From NCBI GenBank assembly GCA_016219235.1, contig JACRBO010000046.1:1-6041 (forward strand): a stretch of 6,041 nucleotides of DNA, written 5' to 3'. Numbering within the stretch: the first letter of the stretch is position 1; each line of letters opens with the position of its first letter. A model generated the notes under the pieces. It worked only from the letters and a program-made list of their open reading frames with translations. It did no database searches and had not been told where the DNA came from. Source of the DNA: Chloroflexota bacterium. Its GTDB lineage: Bacteria > Chloroflexota > Anaerolineae > Fen-1058. This document shows, piece after piece, positions 1-5,142 of the stretch. Both the position numbers and the translations under genes were made by a program.

Positions 1-136
1 AATTGATGTCCAACGCCTGCGCGCCGGCTTCCACCTGTTTCACTGCGAGTTCCTGGAAGAACTTCGCGTCGCGCGCCTTCAGCGCCTCTTTCACCTTCTC
101 GGAAATGATGTGAATGTTTTCGCCGATGATGTACAT
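1..136 (-). CDS. acsE: Methyltetrahydrofolate:corrinoid iron-sulfur protein methyltransferase, N-terminal part
   Basis: AcsE transfers the methyl group of methyl-tetrahydrofolate to the Co(I) cobamide of CFeSP (AcsC/AcsD), a cytoplasmic step of the Wood-Ljungdahl methyl branch. Only the first 45 codons are present; the gene runs off the left edge. The visible part starts MYIIGENIH and reaches EAGAQALDIN, matching the start of the pterin-binding (DHPS-like) TIM barrel. In that family an IIGERIN-type first strand is followed by a helix and a G-A-x-x-LD-(I/L/V)-N strand that contacts the pterin. The ATG at 136-134 is favoured by AGGAG at 146-142, five bases upstream. It is the last visible gene of the operon, 54 bases after acsV, and that gap is filled by a heptamer repeat. 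The acsC/acsD/acsV context strongly supports AcsE over MetH or another pterin methyltransferase. The full active site cannot be checked here. Confidence 0.88.
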   Translation of the reverse strand, partial: MYIIGENIHIISEKVKEALKARDAKFFQELAVKQVEAGAQALDIN

Positions 137-151
137 GTGATCTCCTAATTC

Positions 152-195
152 ATAATGCGTAATGCATAATGCGTAATTACGCACTACGCATTACG
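152..195. repeat. Heptamer tandem repeat with inverted symmetry between acsV and acsE
   Basis: Units of seven bases (ataatgc, gtaatgc, ataatgc, gtaatta) are followed by inverted units (cgcacta, cgcatta). The left arm (158-175) and right arm (178-195) pair with about two mismatches and almost no loop, so the transcript could form a long hairpin. It fills nearly the whole acsV-acsE gap, ends just before the acsE ribosome binding site, and includes the acsV stop codon (193-191). There is no T-run, so it does not look like an intrinsic terminator. Confidence 0.85.
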
Positions 196-2242
196 TTTTG
201 GATAGTGCGGCTTCGACTGTTGGAAACTTGCTCAAATCCGTGTGCGGCAGAAACAGCGCCGATGTAAACGCTTCGTAGAATGTGTTGTCCGCCGACAGTT
301 CGATATACGTCATGCGCGACGCGATCTCGCTGATGCGCTCGCGCCGGGCCCGATCGAGCAGCGCCAGATACGTGCCCTTCACCGACGTGTTACCGAGGAA
401 CGCGAATTGATCCCACGGCAGGTCTGGCAGCAGGCCGATCTGCACCGCTTTTTCAACATTGATGTACTTGCCAAACGAGCCGCCGATGAGGAACCGCTCG
501 ACGCTTTCGAGCGGCACGCCCACCCGATCCGCCAGCACGCTATATCCGGCATAGATCGCCGCTTTGGCGCGGAGCAGGTTATCGACATCGACGTGTGTCA
601 TGACGATGTCGTGACCATGCCACGTTTCTTCCGCCCAGGCCACGACATACTCCAGACCGTGCTCGCCCGATCGAACTCGCGGCCTCACCCCCGGCCCGTG
701 CGAAGCCTCCCCGTGGGACTCTCCTGAGAACGAAACGATGTTCTCAGGAGAGGGGAGACTATGCTCCCCCTCTTTCGATTTGTGCTGTTCCAAATCGGGA
801 GAGGGGGCCGGGGGGTGAGGCATGAGTTGCGTGTTCAAATTGCCGCCCTTGTCCAGCACGCCCGTGACGAACATCTCCGACAGCAGCGAAATCAACCCGC
901 TGCCGCAGATACCGCGCGGCTTCGTGTTGCCAATCACGCGATAGGTCGGCTCGTGCGTCTCGCTGTTGATCCACACTTCCTCGATCGCGCCGCGGGTGGC
1001 CCGCATGCCATTGACGACGCCCGCGCCTTCAAAGGCCGGTCCCGCCGAACAGGCACACGTCACCAGCCAATCGCGATTGCCCAGCACGATCTCGCCATTG
1101 GTGCCCACGTCCATGAACAGCGTCAACTGCTCGCCGTCTTCCATGCCCGATGCCAGCACGCCCGCCGTGATGTCTGCGCCCACGTAACTGGCGACGCCGG
1201 GCAGGCAATCGATCGTGGCTTCGGGGTTGATCTTCAGCCCCAGATCGGTCGCCGTCAGCAGCGGCACATGGTTGATCGTGGTGACGAACGGCGCAAGCCG
1301 GATGCTGGATGCGGGGATGTTCAGCAGCAGATGCACCATCGTGCTGTTGCCCGCAATCGTCGCCTTGAAGATGTCCTTCGGATCGGCTTTGGCTTTTTCG
1401 CAGACATTTTTGATCAGGAAGTTGATCGTCTCCAGCACCAACGACTGCATCTCAAAGCCGCTGCCGTTCTTGCCGGCGTAGATGATACGCGAGATGACAT
1501 CTTCGCCGCGCGAAATCTGATCGTTGTACTCCGCCGCTTGCGCCACCACCTGCCCGCTGATCAGATCGACCAGCCAGCAGGAGACCGTCGTCGTGCCGAT
1601 GTCGATGGCGAGGCCGAACAACGGTGGTTCATCAAGGCGCAGATCGATGAGACGGATTTCTGATTTCTGATTGCTGATTTCTGATTCAAAAACAGCATTG
1701 ATGTTCCATTCGCCGTCGCGCAAGATTGGGCCGAGGCGGCGCAGCAGCGGTAACGACACGGCCACTTGATCGACACCCGCCTGCTGGCGAAACGCCGTAG
1801 TCAGGCGGCTCCAGTCGTCGGTTTGATCGTCGAGCGAGGGCGGCGTCAACGTCAACGCCACACGCTGGATGGTCTGCGCCGTCTTCGGATCGTAGCCGAT
1901 CGGGACTTGAACTTCGGCCACCACCCGATCGGTCGTCAGCCGCCGCTCGATCTTTTCCTGCGGCGGCACGGTCACGCTGACATCGCCTTCGACGACGGAC
2001 TGGCACGCGAGCGTATAACCCGCGGCCACATCTTCAGCCGTCAAACGCAGCGTGCTGCGACGGCGGACATCGCCGCCGGTGACGTGCACCGCGCAACGGC
2101 CGCAGCGCCCCTGCCCGCCGCACGGTTGAGTGATCTCGACGCCGGCCAGATGCGCAGCCTCGGTCAACAGCGTGCCCGTAGGCACAAAGGCCGGCTGCAG
2201 CGCGGCGTCGTCTAAGTTGAAAGTAACGAGGTGTTCGGTCAT
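191..2242 (-). CDS. acsV: RACo, ATP-dependent reductive activator of the corrinoid iron-sulfur protein, with two repeat-derived insertions
   Basis: RACo uses ATP hydrolysis to drive electron transfer that returns accidentally oxidised Co(II)-CFeSP to active Co(I). The 683-residue protein starts with a plant-type [2Fe-2S] ferredoxin domain: C41, C47, C50 and C80 (CX5CX2CX29C, with CGGQGRCGRC). A linker domain runs to about residue 205. The ASKHA-type ATPase domain (DUF4445 family) follows, with DIGTTT at 214-219, DVGTNGE at 378-384, GICGSG at 444-449 and FLIGGSFGKYINVEKA near 584-599. I chose the ATG at 2242 because the in-frame extension up to a GTG at 2290 only translates the intergenic heptamer repeat. 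The family's ferredoxin domain starts right after MTEHLVTFNL. Neither start has a clear Shine-Dalgarno site. Two segments look repeat-derived: residues about 186-196 and about 473-526. Without them the length fits the usual 600-650 residues. Identification is strong; whether the inserted form is active is unknown. Confidence 0.93.
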   Translation of the reverse strand: MTEHLVTFNLDDAALQPAFVPTGTLLTEAAHLAGVEITQPCGGQGRCGRCAVHVTGGDVRRRSTLRLTAEDVAAGYTLACQSVVEGDVSVTVPPQEKIERRLTTDRVVAEVQVPIGYDPKTAQTIQRVALTLTPPSLDDQTDDWSRLTTAFRQQAGVDQVAVSLPLLRRLGPILRDGEWNINAVFESEISNQKSEIRLIDLRLDEPPLFGLAIDIGTTTVSCWLVDLISGQVVAQAAEYNDQISRGEDVISRIIYAGKNGSGFEMQSLVLETINFLIKNVCEKAKADPKDIFKATIAGNSTMVHLLLNIPASSIRLAPFVTTINHVPLLTATDLGLKINPEATIDCLPGVASYVGADITAGVLASGMEDGEQLTLFMDVGTNGEIVLGNRDWLVTCACSAGPAFEGAGVVNGMRATRGAIEEVWINSETHEPTYRVIGNTKPRGICGSGLISLLSEMFVTGVLDKGGNLNTQLMPHPPAPSPDLEQHKSKEGEHSLPSPENIVSFSGESHGEASHGPGVRPRVRSGEHGLEYVVAWAEETWHGHDIVMTHVDVDNLLRAKAAIYAGYSVLADRVGVPLESVERFLIGGSFGKYINVEKAVQIGLLPDLPWDQFAFLGNTSVKGTYLALLDRARRERISEIASRMTYIELSADNTFYEAFTSALFLPHTDLSKFPTVEAALSKT
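665..826. repeat. Compound inverted-repeat element inserted in frame within acsV
   Basis: The outer arms cctcacccccggccc (683-697) and gggccggggggtgagg (805-820) are inverted copies with one extra base. Inside them are a perfect 13-nt inverted repeat, ctctcctgagaac (719-731) and gttctcaggagag (740-752), and a 7-nt pair, cgatttg (776-782) and caaatcg (791-797). On the minus strand it is read through as a Pro/Ser/Gly/Glu/His-rich segment (about residues 473-526, beginning MPHPPAPSPDLEQ). That segment lies between the GICGSG region and the conserved DNLLRAKAAIYAG helix, and does not resemble the ATPase fold. This G/C-rich palindrome style is familiar as a dispersed intergenic repeat in several bacterial groups. 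The boundaries of the insertion are approximate. Confidence 0.85.
1656..1687. repeat. Heptamer tandem repeat inside acsV
   Basis: Four consecutive 7-nt units (atttctg, atttctg, attgctg, atttctg) plus a partial fifth (attc) lie within the coding sequence. On the minus strand they encode about ESEISNQKSEI (RACo residues 186-196), in the linker just before the ATPase domain begins near FGLAIDIGTTT. The reading frame is preserved. This low-complexity peptide is not a feature I associate with RACo. Confidence 0.85.
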
Positions 2243-2245
2243 GAT

Positions 2246-2304
2246 GAGTGACGAGTAACGAGTAACGAGTAATGGTTTCTCACTCGTCACTCGTTACTCA
2301 TTAC
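2246..2304. repeat. Heptamer repeat hairpin between the small cysteine gene and acsV
   Basis: Direct units gagtgac, gagtaac, gagtaac and gagtaat (2246-2273) are followed by a 7-nt loop and then inverted units cactcgt, cactcgt and tactcat (2281-2301). The arms pair with a few mismatches. The element covers essentially the whole gap between the small gene and acsV. It contains the small gene's TAA stop (2303-2301) and ends only three bases before the acsV ATG, so an RNA hairpin would sit at the acsV translation start, where no Shine-Dalgarno site is seen. Confidence 0.88.
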
Positions 2305-2540
2305 GTGTATATCTCGTACAACGCCCGTTCGATCGGCTCGACGTCCGGCTCGGTCTTGATCGGCCGCCGGGCGTCATCCGTCAACGCTTCGCCCATCATG
2401 ATCTCAAGGACGCCCTGCCCCTGTTCGCAGTCCCACGCGCACACGCGCTCGGGCGGGCAGTCGTCGCAGCGCGCCTGATCGACCGGTTCGACCTCGCGTG
2501 GTACGTGTTGCGTGTTGCGTGTTGCGTTTTCGGTCAACAT
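2301..2540 (-). CDS. Small four-cysteine protein of unknown function, encoded between acsC and acsV
   Basis: I do not recognise the family. The protein has 79 residues with no signal peptide or membrane segment. Its main feature is a compact cysteine cluster, C25-X2-C28-X5-C34-X3-C38 (CDDCPPERVCAWDC), which could bind an Fe-S cluster or zinc. An acidic C-terminal half follows (GEALTDDARRP, then ERALYEIYT). The ATG at 2540 is well supported by a perfect AGGAGG at 2552-2547, six bases upstream. Residues about 5-13 (NATRNTQHV) are encoded by a heptamer repeat, so the functional part may begin near residue 15. It sits inside the operon between CFeSP and its activator RACo. A role as an electron-transfer or maturation partner is therefore conceivable, but this is inference from context only. 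The strong ribosome site and position argue that it is a real gene. Confidence 0.7.
   Translation of the reverse strand: MLTENATRNTQHVPREVEPVDQARCDDCPPERVCAWDCEQGQGVLEIMMGEALTDDARRPIKTEPDVEPIERALYEIYT
2504..2524. repeat. Three perfect cgtgttg heptamers within the 5' end of the small cysteine gene
   Basis: cgtgttg occurs three times with no mismatch. The strong ribosome site at 2547-2552 places these bases inside the coding sequence, where the minus strand reads about NATRNTQ. Unlike most of the other heptamer tracts here, I see no inverted partner. Confidence 0.85.
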
Positions 2541-2546
2541 GGCTGA

Positions 2547-2552
2547 CCTCCT
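2547..2552 (-). promoter_or_regulatory. Strong Shine-Dalgarno site of the small cysteine gene
   Basis: The minus strand reads AAAGGAGGTCAGCC before the ATG at 2540, a near-perfect anti-16S match with a six-base spacer. It decides the start, and so shows that the adjacent heptamer repeat is translated. The large inverted-repeat element at 2561-2703 ends eight bases upstream of it. Confidence 0.85.
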
Positions 2553-2560
2553 TTGCTACC

Positions 2561-2703
2561 GTCATTGCGAGCATCCTGAGCGGAGCAGCATCTGTGTGCT
2601 GCGGAGTCGAAGGACGCGAAGCAATCTCGCGTTCAGACATGAGATTGCTTCGTCGCATCCTTCGACTTCACTGCATTTCGCTCAGGATGCTCCTCGCAAT
2701 GAC
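2561..2703. repeat. 143-bp compound inverted-repeat (REP/MITE-like) element between acsC and the small gene
   Basis: The outer arms are gtcattgcga-gcatcctgagcg (2561-2582) and its inverted copy with a 3-nt indel (2679-2703, ending cctcgcaatgac). The inner arms at 2606-2628 and 2641-2666 (gtcgaagga... and ...tccttcgac, each containing gaagcaatctc or its complement) also pair with a 3-nt indel. A small gcagca/tgctgc stem lies at 2585-2602. The element has no coding capacity. The GTCATTGCGAG...GAAGCAATCTC style is a widespread dispersed bacterial repeat. It occupies nearly the whole acsC-small gene gap, starting nine bases after the acsC stop. Confidence 0.88.
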
Positions 2704-2712
2704 GCACAACAA

Positions 2713-4020
2713 TTACAAAGCTTGTTTCATGAAAGCCGGCAAATCCACCGCCTCGCGCGGGCCGACGCGGATTTCCCAGCCGGGCAGTTCCGCTTCCAGT
2801 TCGCCCGACAACACGGCGACGTGACCGGGCAATACCACACGCTTCTGGCTGATCTTGTCCGCAACGTTGAACGTCTTCACGGCTTTGGCGATGCGCTCCG
2901 CGTCGAACTTGCCCGCCGCCCACGCCGTCAGCACGCTCATGCCTTCCGCGTCGGTGACAAGCAGCCACGCAGGCAGGCCGCTGCTTTCCACTTCGTTCGC
3001 CACGCTGAAGTAGGTGATGCTGAAGTTGGTCGTAACCAGCACCGGCGATTCCGGTTTCGGGCTGTTGATCTCGTACAGGCCCGGCAGCACCTGAATGGGC
3101 TTCTGCGGATCGGTGTAGATGTTCTGGCGCAAGACCAGCAGCGGATAGACCGTCTCCGGCTTAAACTCATCCAGCACGACGAAGCCCGCGTACTTGGCGA
3201 TGGCTTGCGTCGCCAACAGCGAATCATTCGCCGCGACGAAGAGCGGATACCCCACCGATCGGACGTTCTTCTTCAACGCGAGGCGGCGCAGCTGTGTGCT
3301 GATCGTCAGCAGCTGGCTCAGGTTCTTCACCGCCGGATCGATCACGAGGTCTTCGACGCCCTTGCCTTTGATCTTTTCAGTGAGATCGGCCACCGCCTCG
3401 ATCGAATCCGCACTGACGACTAAAGCCACTTTATACTGCTTCGCGACTTCGGCCATCGCTTCCCAATTGGTCGCGTTTGCGCCTGAAATCAAGGCATTTT
3501 CGCCTTTGATCACATCGAGGCCGGCGGCGATGATCTTCGCGTCGGGGCTGATCAGGACGATCGGGCGCTTGCTGATCGCGCGCACAGCTTTGACCGCCGC
3601 CGCGAACTTCGCACCATCACCCGTCGCTTCAATCGCAAAACCGTCGATCGTCAAATCCATGCCCACGTAGGACACGGCAAATTGATCGGCGGGGCTCACT
3701 TTCGCGGCGACATCTTCGTCATCGCGCACTCGGATGAACAGGCCGGGGCGATTGTAGAAGGTCTTCTCGTGGCGGAACAACACCACTTCATTGCCGACCT
3801 TGAGTTCGTGCCCGTCGGACTTGAGCGTGATGAGGCGCAGCGGCGGCGCGGCGCTTTCGGCGAGTTGCGTTTTGCTGGCGTCGCTGACGTACGGGCACGC
3901 CGAGAGTTCCACTTGCTTCGCGGCGAGTTTCATTGCGAAGGCGAGACAGGTGGGAAAACCGCATTCTTTGCAGTTGGTTTGCGGCAGCAGCTTGTAAATC
4001 TGAATACCAGATAGAGCCAT
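2713..4020 (-). CDS. acsC: Corrinoid iron-sulfur protein, large (gamma) subunit
   Basis: AcsC binds the cobamide that carries the methyl group from methyltetrahydrofolate (via AcsE) to the A-cluster of acetyl-CoA synthase. It also carries the [4Fe-4S] cluster used in reductive activation. The protein has 435 residues, the usual length. The N-terminal cluster motif is C17-X2-C20-X4-C25-X16-C42 (NCKECGFPTC ... SACPY). A TIM-barrel domain follows to about residue 310. The C-terminal cobalamin-binding domain shows VLPGLYEIN (311-319), TTNFSITYF (330-338), DAEGMSVLTAWAAGKF (357-372) and LPGHVAVLSGELEAELPGW (397-415). The ATG at 4020 is chosen for AAGGAG at 4032-4027, six bases upstream. An upstream in-frame ATG at 4041 has no ribosome site and includes repeat-flanking sequence. 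All key residues are present and nothing suggests damage. The pair with AcsD immediately upstream confirms the assignment. Confidence 0.97.
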   Translation of the reverse strand: MALSGIQIYKLLPQTNCKECGFPTCLAFAMKLAAKQVELSACPYVSDASKTQLAESAAPPLRLITLKSDGHELKVGNEVVLFRHEKTFYNRPGLFIRVRDDEDVAAKVSPADQFAVSYVGMDLTIDGFAIEATGDGAKFAAAVKAVRAISKRPIVLISPDAKIIAAGLDVIKGENALISGANATNWEAMAEVAKQYKVALVVSADSIEAVADLTEKIKGKGVEDLVIDPAVKNLSQLLTISTQLRRLALKKNVRSVGYPLFVAANDSLLATQAIAKYAGFVVLDEFKPETVYPLLVLRQNIYTDPQKPIQVLPGLYEINSPKPESPVLVTTNFSITYFSVANEVESSGLPAWLLVTDAEGMSVLTAWAAGKFDAERIAKAVKTFNVADKISQKRVVLPGHVAVLSGELEAELPGWEIRVGPREAVDLPAFMKQAL

Positions 4021-4026
4021 CGTTTG

Positions 4027-4032
4027 CTCCTT
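4027..4032 (-). promoter_or_regulatory. Shine-Dalgarno site deciding the acsC start
   Basis: AAGGAG lies six bases before the ATG at 4020 on the minus strand. It rules in the MALSGIQIYK start over the in-frame ATG at 4041. Confidence 0.8.
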
Positions 4033-4044
4033 AAAATTCATAAT

Positions 4045-4095
4045 GAGTAACGAGTAATGAGTAAGAGCCAGTTACTCGTTACTGGTTACTCGTTA
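4045..4095. repeat. Heptamer repeat hairpin between acsD and acsC
   Basis: Direct units gagtaac, gagtaat and gagtaag (4045-4065) are followed by a five-base loop and inverted units gttactc, gttactg, gttactc and gtta (4071-4095). The gagtaac unit is the same as in the repeat at 2246-2304. The acsD stop codon (4095-4093) is the outer end of this repeat. The arms would form a hairpin of about 21 bp in the acsD-acsC mRNA, with no T-run. Confidence 0.88.
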
Positions 4096-5055
4096 AGCCA
4101 TCATCAGATCAGCAATGGCCGCTTTGACACGCTTGACGCTCTCGGGATGCCGCAGCACGACGATGTCCGCGCCCGATTCGAGCAGCGTGATCGCCGTCAT
4201 CGTTTCCCAGTTGATGCCGCGTTCGGTCCAGTCACCCCACGCCGATGGGACGCCTTCGCCGACCTTGGCCTCTTTGGTCTTCCACGTTTCCGCGCCGACC
4301 GTGACGATCATGGGCAATTGCGTCATCGCGTCGCCCTGCAGCGCCGCCATGCGCAGGCGCTCCATCACCGAGAAGCCGTACTCGATGCCGTAGCCCAGCG
4401 CGCCCGTCGTCGGATCCATGATCACGCGATCGAGCGGCAAGCCCATGTCGCTGATGAGGATGTTGAGCTGCTTGGCGAGGTTGACATCCATCGCCGTGCG
4501 CGCCGTGACGAGGTGGCCGTTCGCCATCGCCGTCGCGACGATGGTGCGATAGTTCTTGTCCTCGCAGATGCCCAACACCAGGCGCTCGCCTTTGGTCTCT
4601 TCCGCGATGGGCACGAGCAGTTCATTGTCGATGTCGACCTGCCCCGGCCCGAACACGATCAACGGCAGACCTGTCGCGGCCAGCACCGCCTTCACAGCCG
4701 CCACGGCGTTCGCGGGGGTGTTGGGGGAACCATCGGCAGTGGTGAGACTGAGCGTCATTTGCAATAGATCAGCCCCTGCCGCTTCGGCCGCTTTCGCCCA
4801 CGCTGCCGGATCGTTCATGGCGTCGCCCCACACGTCGAGCAGCAGCGCTGACCAATCGTCTGGCTTGCGATCTTTGATCTCGATCGCGACGGCCGGCCTG
4901 TGCGGCATCTCGGCTTCGAAGTGCATGAAGGGCAATGCCTTCTCGCCGCCGATCGTCACCACGCTCGATCGGGTTCCACCGTCGGCCGCGGTCGCGCCGA
5001 GGGTGATCGATTTGACTGCACCCGCCCATTTGTCCTTCGGAATTTCAATCGGCAT
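4093..5055 (-). CDS. acsD: Corrinoid iron-sulfur protein, small (delta) subunit
   Basis: AcsD forms the CFeSP heterodimer with AcsC. Its TIM barrel packs against the cobamide-binding domain and helps cap the cofactor during methyl transfer from AcsE to acetyl-CoA synthase. The protein has 320 residues, the normal family size. It shows the conserved N-terminal block ITLGATAADGGTRSS (17-31), GGEKALPFMHFEAEMPHRP (36-54), MDPTTGALGYGIEY (213-226) and a C-terminal RGINWETMTA ... LLESGADIVVLRHPES block (279-306). The ATG at 5055 (MPIEIPKDKW) is supported by AGGAG at 5066-5062, six bases away. The in-frame extension up to a GTG at 5097 only translates the intergenic repeat. The last codons, GCT TAA, run into the heptamer repeat before acsC. 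The archaeal homologue is CdhD, but the surrounding acsC/acsV/acsE set fits the bacterial type. Confidence 0.97.
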   Translation of the reverse strand: MPIEIPKDKWAGAVKSITLGATAADGGTRSSVVTIGGEKALPFMHFEAEMPHRPAVAIEIKDRKPDDWSALLLDVWGDAMNDPAAWAKAAEAAGADLLQMTLSLTTADGSPNTPANAVAAVKAVLAATGLPLIVFGPGQVDIDNELLVPIAEETKGERLVLGICEDKNYRTIVATAMANGHLVTARTAMDVNLAKQLNILISDMGLPLDRVIMDPTTGALGYGIEYGFSVMERLRMAALQGDAMTQLPMIVTVGAETWKTKEAKVGEGVPSAWGDWTERGINWETMTAITLLESGADIVVLRHPESVKRVKAAIADLMMA

Positions 5056-5061
5056 AGTTGA

Positions 5062-5066
5062 CTCCT
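5062..5066 (-). promoter_or_regulatory. Shine-Dalgarno site deciding the acsD start
   Basis: AGGAG lies six bases before the ATG at 5055 on the minus strand, between that start and the repeat at 5073-5137. Confidence 0.8.
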
Positions 5067-5072
5067 CGTTTA

Positions 5073-5137
5073 GGACACAGATGAACACAGATTTCACAGA
5101 TTTTGGGTATCTGTGTTCATCTGTGCAATCTGTGTCC
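5073..5137. repeat. acacagat repeat hairpin between the CBS gene and acsD
   Basis: Three spaced copies of cacagat (ggacacagatga, acacagattt, cacagatttt) lie left of a short gggt-type loop. Three inverted copies (atctgtgttc, atctgtgca, atctgtgtcc) lie right of it. The terminal ten bases at 5073-5082 and 5128-5137 are perfectly complementary. The period is about 9-10 nt, unlike the 7-nt tracts elsewhere. It starts six bases after the CBS gene stop and ends just before the acsD ribosome site. Confidence 0.87.
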
Positions 5138-5142
5138 AGAGT

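Noticed and set aside
761..1663. 300-codon open frame on the plus strand opposite acsV
   Set aside because: It is antisense to the well-recognised RACo gene. Its Arg/His/Gln/Asp-rich composition is typical of the complement of a GC-rich gene, and it matches no family I know. The same holds for plus-strand frames at 1766-2215, 2512-3423, 3194-3670, 4057-4767 and 4556-5290.
2243..2290. In-frame GTG start for acsV at 2290
   Set aside because: The added 16 residues are a translation of the heptamer repeat and no ribosome site precedes the GTG. The conserved ferredoxin domain begins at the ATG at 2242.
2561..2703. Intrinsic terminator after acsC
   Set aside because: The hairpins are strong, but no T-run follows on the minus strand, and the same-strand genes continue with good ribosome sites. 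The other intergenic hairpins likewise lack T-runs.
2404..2968. Minus-strand frames at 2404-2658 and 2633-2968
   Set aside because: They run through the palindromic element and out of frame through the small gene or acsC, with no conserved domain.
4021..4041. In-frame ATG start for acsC at 4041
   Set aside because: It has no ribosome site. The ATG at 4020 has AAGGAG at the right distance, which itself lies inside the would-be extension.
5056..5097. In-frame GTG start for acsD at 5097
   Set aside because: The extension translates the cacagat repeat, whereas the ATG at 5055 has AGGAG and gives the family-typical N-terminus.
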